Shown here piece by piece: positions 40,265 to 48,571 of a DNA stretch of 64,000 nt. The DNA lies in contig NZ_JAACYI010000008.1 in assembly GCF_009996735.1 (NCBI RefSeq), forward strand, positions 1 to 64,000, in the 5' to 3' direction. The position numbers were made by a program, and so were the translations under genes. Source of the stretch: Cellulomonas sp. APG4. GTDB lineage: Bacteria; Actinomycetota; Actinomycetes; Actinomycetales; Cellulomonadaceae. The notes under the pieces were generated by a model that did no database searches, was not told where the DNA came from, and saw only the letters and a list, made by a program, of their open reading frames with translations. Each line of letters begins with the position of its first letter. Position 1 is the stretch's first letter.

Positions 40265-41415
40265 TCGTTCTCGCGCTGCCAGGCGCGCAGCTCTTCGACG
40301 TTCTCGTTGTGCTCGCCGAGGGTCTCCGCGAACTTCGTCTCGCCCGTGTCGAGGTTGACCGTGACCCAGAAGATCCAGTCCCCCGGCGTCGGGTTCATGA
40401 CGGCGTTGATCGCCACCGCGCTGGGCGACGCGATCGGGGTCGGTGGCAGCCCGGTGCGGGTGTACAGGTTGTACGGACCGTCGGTGTCCAGGTCCTCCCG
40501 CGTGAGCTCGGTCCCCGACTTGCCCGCGCCGTAGGCGACCGATGCGTCGATGTCGAGCTTCATGTCGCGGTCGAGGCGGTTCTGGATGGCCTGCGCGACC
40601 ATCGCGCGGTCCTCGGGCGTGCGTGCCTCGCGTTCGACGAGCGAGGCGATCGTGAGCACCCGCTGCCGGTCCTCCGGCGCCACGCCCGCCTCGTCCAGGG
40701 TCGTGATCGTGGCCTGGACCATCTGCGCCAGCATCTCGGTGGGAGTGGTGCCGGGCTCGAACGTGTACGTCGCCCCGAACAGCCAGCCCTCGTAGTTGCC
40801 GCCGGCTTCCGCCGGCAGGCCCACCGCAGCGGTGTCGGCCATCGCGGTCTCGAACTCCTCGACGGGCACGGCGGTGACCGACGAGAGCCGTTCGAGGATC
40901 TGGTCCACGCGCAGGCCCTCGGGGATCGTCACGCGCGTCTGCACGCGGTTCTCCGGGTTGAGCAGCGCGTCGACCGCGCCCGCGCCCGACATCTCGAGCA
41001 GGAGGTTGTAGGTCCCCGGCTGGATGCCGGAGGCGTCGGGGTTGGCGGTGAACGCGCGCGTGAACGCACGCTCGCTCGCCACGACGCCCTGCTCGTGCAG
41101 GATCGCCGCCATCGCGCCGCCGGTCGACTCGGGCGGGATGACCACCTGCACCGAGCCGTGGCCGGGCCCCGGGAAGTCGTCCGCGGACTCGGACTCGCCC
41201 AGCGAGAAGCCTTGGATGGTCGGGAGCACGTAGGTCACGACGGCCCAGGCGGCGCCGCCCAGCAGACCGAGCGCCACGACCAACGCGATGACCGTGCGGC
41301 GACGGCGCTGGCGACGCTTGCGCTGACGCTCCTCGCGCCCGGGACGCCGCGCGCGACGTCCGTCTCCTCCGGCGGACTCCGGCCGGATCACCTCGTCGAG
41401 GAAGAGGTCGCTCAT
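40261..41415 (-). CDS. mltG: Endolytic murein transglycosylase MltG
   Basis: 384 residues. Cuts nascent peptidoglycan strands at the membrane. A basic cytoplasmic N-terminus (RRPGREERQRKRRQRRRR) is followed by one transmembrane helix (about residues 41-66), then a YceG domain with the catalytic Glu in TIASLVEREARTPEDR and conserved YNLYTRTGLPPTPIASPS and NYEGWLFGATYTF. Conserved order alaS-ruvX-mltG-aroE in actinobacteria. Confidence 0.96.
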   Translation of the reverse strand: MSDLFLDEVIRPESAGGDGRRARRPGREERQRKRRQRRRRTVIALVVALGLLGGAAWAVVTYVLPTIQGFSLGESESADDFPGPGHGSVQVVIPPESTGGAMAAILHEQGVVASERAFTRAFTANPDASGIQPGTYNLLLEMSGAGAVDALLNPENRVQTRVTIPEGLRVDQILERLSSVTAVPVEEFETAMADTAAVGLPAEAGGNYEGWLFGATYTFEPGTTPTEMLAQMVQATITTLDEAGVAPEDRQRVLTIASLVEREARTPEDRAMVAQAIQNRLDRDMKLDIDASVAYGAGKSGTELTREDLDTDGPYNLYTRTGLPPTPIASPSAVAINAVMNPTPGDWIFWVTVNLDTGETKFAETLGEHNENVEELRAWQRENE

Positions 41416-41473
41416 CGCGGGCCCTCAGCTCGGGGCCGGGGCGCATGCGTTCGCACGTCTGCCATCAGCTCGC

Positions 41474-41992
41474 TCACCTCCGCGACTCCTCAGCCCCTGC
41501 GTCCTGTCCGTCCTGGCCACCACCGACGTCGGCCCGTACCGCCTCACCGCACCTGTCCCCCGTCGACCGCTCGGCGTCGAGGGCCGACTGGAGGATGACG
41601 ACGGCGGCCGCCTGGTCGACCACCGCCCGGTGACGACGACCCGCCCGCCCGGACGCGTGCAGCGCCTGGTGGGCAGTGACCGTGCTCATGCGCTCGTCCA
41701 CCAGCCGTACGGGGACGGGGCTGACCGCGACCGCCAGTGCCCCAGCGTACGCACGCGCGGCGGCCGATGCCGAACCCTCGGCGCCCGACAGGTGGCGGGG
41801 CAGCCCGACGTACACCACGGCTGCACCCCGTTCGTGCACGATCTCCACGATCTCGGCCATGTCGCCGCCACCCTCGCGGAGCACCGTCCGCACAGGCGTC
41901 GCGACGAGGCCGTCGGGGTCGCTCGCGGCGACGCCCACCCGGACCGAGCCGACGTCGACCGCGACGCGCGATCCGCGCGGCACTGCCGTCAC
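41474..41992 (-). CDS. ruvX: RuvX/YqgF-family protein (putative pre-16S rRNA nuclease or Holliday junction resolvase)
   Basis: 172 residues, RNase H-like fold: acidic strand AVDVGSVRVGVAASDPDG, GLPRHLSGAEG, LVDERMSTVTAHQAL, and a late acidic residue in DQAAAVVILQSALD. The C-terminal tail after about residue 145 is disordered. GTG 41992 overlaps the alaS stop (GTGA). Members act in 16S rRNA end maturation in E. coli (YqgF) and have been proposed as resolvases. Confidence 0.93.
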   Translation of the reverse strand: MTAVPRGSRVAVDVGSVRVGVAASDPDGLVATPVRTVLREGGGDMAEIVEIVHERGAAVVYVGLPRHLSGAEGSASAAARAYAGALAVAVSPVPVRLVDERMSTVTAHQALHASGRAGRRHRAVVDQAAAVVILQSALDAERSTGDRCGEAVRADVGGGQDGQDAGAEESRR

Positions 41993-44658
41993 CCGCGGCC
42001 CCCGAGGCCGGCCCGCACGGCGTCGAGAGCCGCGGGCAGGCGCGTCGCGTCCGTCCCGCCGCCCTGCGCCACGTCGTCCTTGCCGCCGCCGCCACCACCG
42101 AGCTCACCCGCGGCCGCCTTCGCGAGCGCGCCGGCTCTGTGCCCCGCGTCGCGCGCCGCGGCGTTGGTCGCCACGAGGACGAGGGGCCGCCCCTGCGCGC
42201 GGCCACCGACCGCGACGACGGCGGGCTCCTCGCCCAGCCGACCGCGCACCTCGAGCGCGAGGGTGCGCAGGTCGTCAGCCCCTGCGACGTCCCCGGCGTC
42301 GTGCGCGACGAGGCGCGTGCCGTCGACGGGTACCGCGGTCGCGACGAGGTCGGCCACCGAGCCGAGCAGGCGCTCCCGCCGCAGCGCCGCGAGCTCCTTC
42401 TCGGCCTCGCGGAGCCGCGTGAGCAGGCCGCCCACACGCTCGGGCAGCTCGTCGGGCCGGGCCTTGAGCGTCTCGGTCAACGTCGCGACGAGGGCGCGCT
42501 CGCGGGCCAGGTGGTGGAAGGCCTCGAGCCCCACGAGCGCCTCGACGCGACGTGCGCCCGAACCGACCGAGGACTCACCCGTGAGCGCGACGAGGCCGAT
42601 CTGGCTCGAGTGGTCCACGTGCGTGCCGCCGCACAGCTCACGCGACCACGGGCCGCCGATCTCGACCACGCGCACCTGCTCGTCGTAGGTCTCGCCGAAC
42701 AGCGCGATCGCGCCCCACGCCTTGGCCTCGGGCAGCGACATGTACTGCCAGCTCACGCCCAGGTCGTTGCGGATCGCGCGGTTCGCGACGTCCTCGACCT
42801 CAGTACGCGCCGACGGCGACAGCGCCTGGTTCCAGGAGAAGTCGAGCCGCAGGTAGCCGGGCTTGTTGTAGGACCCCGACTGGAGGGCGTCCGGGCCGAG
42901 CACCTCACGCAGGGCGGCGTGCACCACGTGCGTGCCCGAGTGGGCCTGGCGCGCGCCGAGCCGCCACTCGGGATCCACCTGGGCGAGCACCTCCGCGCCG
43001 CTGCGCAGCTCACCCTCGGCGACGCGCACCGTGTGCACCACGAGGCCCTTGACGGGCCGCTGCACGTCGACGACCTCGAGCAGCGCTCCGTCGGCCGTGA
43101 TGACACCGGCGTCGGACTCCTGGCCGCCGGACTCGGCGTAGAAGGGAGTGCGCTCGAGCACGACGTCGACCGTCTCGCCCTGCACGGCGGCGGGCACCAG
43201 CTCGCCGTCGCGCACCAGGCCGCGCACCGTCGAGGGCGTGCTGAGCTCGGTGTAGCCCGTGAACTCGGTGACGCCCGGCGCGCGGAGGTCGCGGAACACG
43301 GTGGACGACGCGTGGCCACCCTTCTTGGCCTTCGCATCAGCACGCGCACGCTCGCGCTGGGCCGCCATCAGGTCACGGAAACCCTGCTCGTCGACGCGCA
43401 CCCCCTGCTCTGCGGCCATCTCGAGCGTGAGGTCGATCGGGAAGCCGTACGTGTCGTGCAGCGTGAAGGCCTGGTCCCCCGCGAGCATGCCGCCCCCCGA
43501 CGCGCGGACCTTCTGCACCGCGGTGTCGAGGATCGTGGTGCCCGCGACGAGCGTGCGTCGGAACGCCTCCTCCTCCGCGTAAGCGATGCGGGAGATCCGG
43601 TCGAACTGCGCGCCGATCTCGGGGTAGGACTCGGTCATCGCGTCCCGCGAGACCGGGAGCAGGTGCGGCAGCGCAGGCTCGTCGACCCCGAGCAGACGCA
43701 TCGCGCGGACCGAGCGGCGCAGCAGGCGGCGCAGCACGTAGCCGCGGCCCTCGTTGGACGGCTGCACGCCGTCGCCGATCAGCATGAGGGACGAGCGCAC
43801 GTGGTCGGCCACCACGCGGAAGCGGACGTCGTCCTCGCCCTCGGCGCCGTAGCGGCGTCCGCTGATCTCCTCGGCCGCCGAGATCACGGGGAAGACCTCG
43901 TCGATCTCGTACATGTTCGCCTTGCCCTGCAGCAGGTAGGCGATGCGCTCGAGGCCGGCGCCCGTGTCGATCGCCTTCTGGTCGAGCTCGCCGAGCAGCG
44001 GGTAGTCCTTGCCCGAGCCCTCGCCGCGCACGTACTGGTCGAAGACGAGGTTCCAGTACTCGAGGTAGCGGTCGCCGCCCGGGTCCACGGTGCCGCCCTC
44101 GGCCTCAGGACCGAACTCCGGCCCGCGGTCGTAGTGCAGCTCGGCGCAGGGACCCGCAGGTCCTGGCTGGCCCGTGTCCCAGAAGATCTGCTCGCGCGGC
44201 AGGCGCACCACGTGCCGCGGGTCCATGCCGATGACGCGCGTGAGCACGTCGAGCGACTCGTCGTCCTGGTCCCAGATCGTGACCCAGATGCGGTCGCCGT
44301 CGAGGCCGTACCCGCCCTGCTCCTGCGAGCTCGTGGAGAGCTCCCAGGCGAAGCGGATCGCGCCCTCCTTGAAGTAGTCCCCGAACGAGAAGTTGCCGTT
44401 CATCTGGAAGAACGTGCCGTGGCGCGTGGTGCGGCCGACGTTCTCGATGTCGTTGGTGCGGATGCACTTCTGCACGCTCGCGGCACGCGGCCACGGTGCC
44501 TGCTGGGTCCCGAGGATGTACGGGATGAACGGCACCATGCCCGCGATCGTGAACAGGATCGACGGGTCGGGCGAGATGAGCGAGGCGCTCGGCACGATCG
44601 CGTGGTCCTGGCGCTCGAAGTAGTCGAGCCAACGGCGTCGGATCTCTGCGGTCCGCAT
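41989..44658 (-). CDS. alaS: Alanyl-tRNA synthetase
   Basis: 889 residues. Class II core with RRRWLDYFERQDHAIVPSAS, FFQMNGNFSFGDYFKEGAIR and GAGLERIAYLLQGK. Editing-domain zinc ligands are in SGTHVVHAAL and CGGTHVDHSSQIG. C-terminal oligomerisation domain present. The frame is open 48 codons further upstream, but ATG 44658 begins the family start MRTAEIRRRWLDYF. Confidence 0.97.
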   Translation of the reverse strand: MRTAEIRRRWLDYFERQDHAIVPSASLISPDPSILFTIAGMVPFIPYILGTQQAPWPRAASVQKCIRTNDIENVGRTTRHGTFFQMNGNFSFGDYFKEGAIRFAWELSTSSQEQGGYGLDGDRIWVTIWDQDDESLDVLTRVIGMDPRHVVRLPREQIFWDTGQPGPAGPCAELHYDRGPEFGPEAEGGTVDPGGDRYLEYWNLVFDQYVRGEGSGKDYPLLGELDQKAIDTGAGLERIAYLLQGKANMYEIDEVFPVISAAEEISGRRYGAEGEDDVRFRVVADHVRSSLMLIGDGVQPSNEGRGYVLRRLLRRSVRAMRLLGVDEPALPHLLPVSRDAMTESYPEIGAQFDRISRIAYAEEEAFRRTLVAGTTILDTAVQKVRASGGGMLAGDQAFTLHDTYGFPIDLTLEMAAEQGVRVDEQGFRDLMAAQRERARADAKAKKGGHASSTVFRDLRAPGVTEFTGYTELSTPSTVRGLVRDGELVPAAVQGETVDVVLERTPFYAESGGQESDAGVITADGALLEVVDVQRPVKGLVVHTVRVAEGELRSGAEVLAQVDPEWRLGARQAHSGTHVVHAALREVLGPDALQSGSYNKPGYLRLDFSWNQALSPSARTEVEDVANRAIRNDLGVSWQYMSLPEAKAWGAIALFGETYDEQVRVVEIGGPWSRELCGGTHVDHSSQIGLVALTGESSVGSGARRVEALVGLEAFHHLARERALVATLTETLKARPDELPERVGGLLTRLREAEKELAALRRERLLGSVADLVATAVPVDGTRLVAHDAGDVAGADDLRTLALEVRGRLGEEPAVVAVGGRAQGRPLVLVATNAAARDAGHRAGALAKAAAGELGGGGGGKDDVAQGGGTDATRLPAALDAVRAGLGGRG

Positions 44659-44713
44659 GGGGGTCCTTCGGGTGCTGGGAGCTGGTGCTCGTGGTCGCGG
44701 CGTGCCGCGGTGG

Positions 44714-45064
44714 TCAGAAGTCGTACAGGGGCTCGTCGTCGTCGACGCGTCCGGCGGGCCGCGCGGGCGAGCCTGCCGCGTCGTCGCCGGCGGCCGCGGC
44801 ACGACGACGCCCCGGGAGCACGGCCCCGGGGTCGCCTCCCTCGGGCGTCACGAGCAGGGTCTCGACGAGCTCGCGCTCACGCTCGGCACGTGCCGCGGCG
44901 AACCGCGTGAGCACTCCTCGCGCGGCGTCCTCGGTGCGCCGTCCGGCCTGCTCGACCTGCTCGGCGACGCCCGCCGGGGTGTAGCGGCGCACCGTCTGCT
45001 CGAGCCGCCGCGCGGCGAGCACGGCCCCGACGGCCCCGACACCCACCCAGAAGAGCCGGCGCAT
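44714..45064 (-). CDS. Small membrane protein of the alaS region
   Basis: 116 residues, ATG 45064 sharing one base with the DUF948 gene stop (TGATG). A single N-terminal hydrophobic helix (LFWVGVGAVGAVLAARRLEQ) is followed by an amphipathic, coiled-coil-like region (GVAEQVEQAGRRTEDAARGV, RAERERELVETLL) and an acidic tail. A conserved small partner of DUF948 in the alaS-rpsD interval of actinobacteria, function unknown. Confidence 0.8.
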   Translation of the reverse strand: MRRLFWVGVGAVGAVLAARRLEQTVRRYTPAGVAEQVEQAGRRTEDAARGVLTRFAAARAERERELVETLLVTPEGGDPGAVLPGRRRAAAAGDDAAGSPARPAGRVDDDEPLYDF

Positions 45065-45423
45065 CAGCGGATCTTCTCGCGCAGCCCGGCCCACGCCTGG
45101 CGCACGCCGTAGCTGAAGGCGGCGACCTTGATGAGCGGTCCGCCGACGGTCGCGGCGACGAGCGCGGTGAGGGCCGAGACGTTCTGGCTGATCTCGGCGG
45201 CCGACGTCGTGACAGTGTCCACCTTGACGAGCTGGGCGTTGGTCGTCGCGACCGTCGTCGCCGTCTCGTCGAGCACCGGGACCGTGTGGTCGGTCAGCTC
45301 ACGCACCGAGGTGCGGGTCGCGTCGAACACGCGGCCCAGCTTGACCAGCGGCAGGGCGAGGAAGCCCACGAGCGCGACGAACGCGATCGCGGCGATGAGG
45401 CCTGCGACGTCTCCGAGGGACAT
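45064..45423 (-). CDS. DUF948 family membrane protein
   Basis: 119 residues. N-terminal membrane helix (VAGLIAAIAFVALVGFLALP) and a long helical region (LDETATTVATTNAQLVKVDT) typical of DUF948, which resembles methyl-accepting-type coiled coils without signalling motifs. Coupled to the next gene by a one-base overlap. Role unknown. Confidence 0.88.
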   Translation of the reverse strand: MSLGDVAGLIAAIAFVALVGFLALPLVKLGRVFDATRTSVRELTDHTVPVLDETATTVATTNAQLVKVDTVTTSAAEISQNVSALTALVAATVGGPLIKVAAFSYGVRQAWAGLREKIR

Positions 45424-45536
45424 CCGTGATCCTTCCGTCGTGGGTCGCGTCGGGGGCCGACGGACCGCGGGCTGCGCCAGGCGACGACACTACCGGGCAC
45501 GGACCGCGAGCCGGGTCGCACGCGCCCGGGTGCACG

Positions 45537-45577
45537 GACGCCCCGCCGCCGACCATGAGGTCGACGTGCGGGGCGTC
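45537..45577 (-). terminator. Hairpin terminator after rpsD
   Basis: A perfect 10-base stem (GACGCCCCGC 45537-45546 with GCGGGGCGTC 45568-45577) and a 21-base loop, 20 bases after the rpsD stop. No T-tract. The rest of the 173-base gap up to the DUF948 gene shows nothing else I can assign. Confidence 0.7.
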
Positions 45578-45596
45578 GTGAGGGCCTGGAGGCCGG

Positions 45597-46223
45597 TCAG
45601 CGCGAGTAGTACTCGACGACCAGCTGGACCTCGCAGGTCACGGGGACCTCGGCACGCTTCGGCCGACGCGTCAGCACGGCGCTGAGCTTCTCGAGCTGCA
45701 CGTCGAGGTAGCCCGGGACGGCGGGGAGCACGTCGCGGTGCGCGCCGGCGGCGGCGACCTGGAACGGGACGGTCGTCTGGCTGCGCGGCTTGATCTGGAG
45801 GGTCTGGCCGGGCTTCACCTTGAACGACGGACGGTCCACGATCTTGCCGTCGACGAGCACGTGGCGGTGCACGACGGTCTGACGCGCCTGGAGGATGGTG
45901 CGGGCGAAGCCGGCACGGAGCACCAGGGCGTCGAGCCGGGTCTCGAGGTTCTCGACGAGGGCCTCACCGGTCAGGCCCGGGGTCTTGCGGGCCTCCTCGA
46001 ACGCACGGGCCATCTGCTTCTCGCGCAGACCGTACTGGGCGCGCAGGCGCTGCTTCTCGCGCAGGCGGACGGCGTAGTCCGACTCGGTGCGGCGGCGCGA
46101 GCGGCCGTGCTCACCGGGCGGGTAGGGCCGCTTCTCGAAGTGGCGGACGGCCTTGGGCGTGAGCGCGAGCCCGAGGGCGCGAGAGAGGCGCACCTGACGG
46201 CGTGCGCGGGTCACCTTGGTCAC
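45597..46223 (-). CDS. rpsD: 30S ribosomal protein S4
   Basis: 208 residues. Binds 16S rRNA early in assembly and regulates its own synthesis in other bacteria. The S4 domain (ENLETRLDALVLRAGFARTI, QARQTVVHRHVLVDGKIVDR) is intact. The N-terminus lacks the zinc cysteines of C+ paralogues. GTG 46223 with AGGAAG upstream. A monocistronic gene, ended by a perfect hairpin. Confidence 0.97.
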   Translation of the reverse strand: MTKVTRARRQVRLSRALGLALTPKAVRHFEKRPYPPGEHGRSRRRTESDYAVRLREKQRLRAQYGLREKQMARAFEEARKTPGLTGEALVENLETRLDALVLRAGFARTILQARQTVVHRHVLVDGKIVDRPSFKVKPGQTLQIKPRSQTTVPFQVAAAGAHRDVLPAVPGYLDVQLEKLSAVLTRRPKRAEVPVTCEVQLVVEYYSR

Positions 46224-46346
46224 AGTGATGCTTCCTGTCGTTGTCGTGGCACGACCCGCTGCGGGGAGTCCCGGCGGGTGTGGGACCGACCTTCGTGATG
46301 CGGCTGAGGTCCCCAGGGGTGGCCGCCCGCGCTGGGCGACCGGTCA

Positions 46347-46352
46347 ACACTA
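46347..46352 (-). promoter_or_regulatory. Probable -10 element of rpsD
   Basis: TAGTGT on the minus strand, about 120 bases before the rpsD start. No convincing -35. The rest of the 253-base gap between rpsD and the divergent secreted protein gene shows only the two promoter candidates listed here. Confidence 0.35.
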
Positions 46353-46384
46353 CCCCATGGGCGGCCTCGAACCGATCCGAACCC

Positions 46385-46413
46385 CTGACGCCCCGAGGCC
46401 GAGGTCGTAGCGT
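46385..46413 (+). promoter_or_regulatory. Promoter of the secreted repeat-protein gene
   Basis: CTGACG (46385-46390), 17 bases, then TAGCGT (46408-46413). It would give a leader of about 55 bases before ATG 46477. Hexamers fit a housekeeping promoter with one or two mismatches each. Confidence 0.45.
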
Positions 46414-46476
46414 GGACAGGTCGGGGCTCGTGGGCGAGCACCCGCGACGACCCCGTCCGCACGGGAGGTGCGCGCC

Positions 46477-47130
46477 ATGTCCACGACCCAGCACGCAGCC
46501 AGGCCGGACGGTCGTCGGGTCGCCCTCGTCGCCGCGGGCGCGTTGCTCGTGGCGGGCGCGGTCGGTGCCGCGGCGCTGCCCGCCGCGGCAGCCCCGGCCC
46601 ACGGCGGTGACCGTGCCGCAGCCGCCTGCGTCAAGGTGGCCCGCGCCTACGGCGACCTCGGCCGTACCCTCACGTTTCGCACCGCGTGGTTCAGCGGGGG
46701 GACACCTCGCGCCGACGAGGTCACGATCGGGTCGGGGCCCGTCGGGCCCGGCGAGAAGGTCCAGGTGTGGTGCGGCTTCGCGGGCGACGACGTGATCTCC
46801 GACAGCTGGGGCTGGGTCTACGGCGGCCCGGGCGACGACGGCATGGGCGAGAACTGGCTCGTCTTCCGCGGCGGCCCGGGGAACGACGGCGTCAGCCCGA
46901 ACGAGGCCTTCTTCGACGGCGGCCCGGGCGACGACTCGGCCCACCCGAACTCGGGGACGTTCCTGGGTGGGTTCGGGAACGACTCGGTGCTGCTCAACGA
47001 GGGCACCTTCCGTGGCGGGCCCGGACGCGACACCGTCGAGCTCAACTACGGGTTCTTCGACGGCGGGCCCGGGTACGACGTCGTGCGCGAGAACCACGGC
47101 ACCTGCGTCCGCGTGGAACGGGGGTGCTGA
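46477..47130 (+). CDS. Secreted protein with 16-residue RTX-like repeats
   Basis: 217 residues from ATG 46477 (GGGAGG at eight bases). A basic start and signal peptide (RRVALVAAGALLVAGAVGAA, probable cut after LPAAAAPA) are followed by a linker and seven 16-residue repeats (98-209) of the form FxGGPGxDxxxxNxGx, which resemble the GGxGxD turns of RTX calcium-binding beta-rolls but with a longer, regular period. Two more cysteines frame the repeats (Cys210 and the C-terminal Cys217). No catalytic domain is seen. Divergent from rpsD and convergent with rarA across 7 bases. Confidence 0.8.
   Translation: MSTTQHAARPDGRRVALVAAGALLVAGAVGAAALPAAAAPAHGGDRAAAACVKVARAYGDLGRTLTFRTAWFSGGTPRADEVTIGSGPVGPGEKVQVWCGFAGDDVISDSWGWVYGGPGDDGMGENWLVFRGGPGNDGVSPNEAFFDGGPGDDSAHPNSGTFLGGFGNDSVLLNEGTFRGGPGRDTVELNYGFFDGGPGYDVVRENHGTCVRVERGC
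46768..47103 (+). repeat. Seven tandem 48-base repeats coding 16-residue units
   Basis: Seven consecutive 16-codon units in phase: first unit WCGFAGDD..., then VYGGPGDD, FRGGPGND, FDGGPGDD, FLGGFGND, FRGGPGRD, FDGGPGYD starts, each with Asn at unit position 13 except the first. Unit identity is higher in GGPGxD than in the tail. Confidence 0.8.
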
Positions 47131-47137
47131 GACGGCG

Positions 47138-48502
47138 TCAGCCGCCGAGGATCTCCCGGATCCGCGTGAGCCGCGCCGCGATCTCCCGCTCCTGACCGCG
47201 GTCGGACGGCTCGTAGTAGCGCGCCCCGACGAGCTCGTCGGGTGCGTACTGCTGCCGCGCGACCGCGTGTGCCTCGTCGTGCGCGTAGCGGTAGCCGGCC
47301 CCGTGCCCGAGCGCCTCGGCACCCGCGTAGTGGGCGTCGCGCAGGTGCGCCGGCACGGGGCCGACCTTGCCCGCGCGCACGTCCGCGATCGCCGCGTCGA
47401 CAGCGCGGTACGAGCGGTTGGACTTGGGTGCGGTCGCGACGTGGACCACGGCCTCGGCGAGGATGATCCGCGCCTCGGGCATGCCGATGAGCGCGACGGC
47501 CTGCGCCGCAGCCACCGCGGTCTGCAGAGCGCTCGGATCGGCCATGCCGACCTCCTCCGCCGCCGCGATCACGATGCGTCGCGCGATGAACCGCGGGTCC
47601 TCCCCCGCGACGACCATGCGGGCGAGGTAGTGCAGCGCCGCGTCGACGTCCGAGCCGCGCATCGACTTGATGAAGGCGCTGATGACGTCGTAGTGCTGGT
47701 CGCCCGCGCGGTCGTACCGCACCGCGGCGACGTCGATCGCACGCTCGATCGTCGCGAGGTCGACCACCGCGGGCTCGTCGGCGTCCCGCTCACCCTCGAG
47801 AGCCGATCCGGCCGCGGCCTCGAGCACGGTGAGCGCCTTGCGCGCGTCGCCGCCGGCCAGGCGCAGCAGGTGCTCCTCGGCCTCCTCGTCGAGCTGCACC
47901 GCGCCGTCGAGGCCCCGCTCGTCCGCGACCGCCCTGCGGACGAGCGCCCGCACGTCGTCCGTGGTGAGCGGGCGCAGGGTGAGCAGGAGGGAGCGCGAGA
48001 GCAGCGGGGAGTTGACCGAGAAGCTCGGGTTCTCGGTGGTCGCCGCGACGAGCGTGACCCAGCGGTTCTCGACGCTGGGCAGCAGGGCGTCCTGCTGCGT
48101 GGTCGAGAACCGGTGCACCTCGTCGACGAACAGCACGGTCTCCGCACCACCCGTGGCGAGCCGCCGGCGCGCCTCGTCGACCACCGCACGCACGTCCTTG
48201 ACGCCCGAGGTCACGCCCGAGAGCTCGACGAACCTGCGACCCGACGTCGTCGCGATGAGGTACGCGAGGGTCGTCTTGCCCGTGCCGGGAGGTCCCCACA
48301 GCACGACGGACGACGGCGCCGCACGACGCGACGCCGCGTCGGCGGGCTCGACCAGGCGGCGCAGCGGCGAGCCCGGGCCGAGGAGGTGGGCCTGGCCCGC
48401 GACCTCGTCGAGCGAGCGCGGCCGCATGCGCACCGCGAGCGGAGCGCCGGCGTTCTCGGGCAGCCCGCGGACGTCCGAGACCGCCGAGTCGAACAGGTCC
48501 AT
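47138..48502 (-). CDS. rarA: Replication-associated recombination protein A (MgsA/RarA)
   Basis: 454 residues, AAA+ ATPase related to clamp loaders, acts at stalled forks. Walker [17 protein letters not shown], Walker [12 protein letters not shown], sensor [18 protein letters not shown], and the C-terminal MgsA domain ([38 protein letters not shown]). ATG 48502 lacks a ribosome site; a TAGGCT hexamer ends six bases upstream. Confidence 0.96.
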   Translation of the reverse strand: MDLFDSAVSDVRGLPENAGAPLAVRMRPRSLDEVAGQAHLLGPGSPLRRLVEPADAASRRAAPSSVVLWGPPGTGKTTLAYLIATTSGRRFVELSGVTSGVKDVRAVVDEARRRLATGGAETVLFVDEVHRFSTTQQDALLPSVENRWVTLVAATTENPSFSVNSPLLSRSLLLTLRPLTTDDVRALVRRAVADERGLDGAVQLDEEAEEHLLRLAGGDARKALTVLEAAAGSALEGERDADEPAVVDLATIERAIDVAAVRYDRAGDQHYDVISAFIKSMRGSDVDAALHYLARMVVAGEDPRFIARRIVIAAAEEVGMADPSALQTAVAAAQAVALIGMPEARIILAEAVVHVATAPKSNRSYRAVDAAIADVRAGKVGPVPAHLRDAHYAGAEALGHGAGYRYAHDEAHAVARQQYAPDELVGARYYEPSDRGQEREIAARLTRIREILGG

Positions 48503-48508
48503 GGGCCG

Positions 48509-48514
48509 AGCCTA
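48509..48514 (-). promoter_or_regulatory. Probable -10 element of rarA (leaderless)
   Basis: TAGGCT on the minus strand, six bases before ATG 48502, with no Shine-Dalgarno sequence. Part of a recurring pattern in this window. No clear -35. Confidence 0.45.
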
Positions 48515-48571
48515 GGCGGGCACACGGACACCGCCCGACCACGGACGTGCGAGGCGGGCCGGTGACCTGGG

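Noticed and set aside
46385-46413. Reading the 46366-46380 region (TCGAACCGATCCGAAC) as a LexA box
   Set aside because: The second half does not match GTTCGA, so it fails the consensus.
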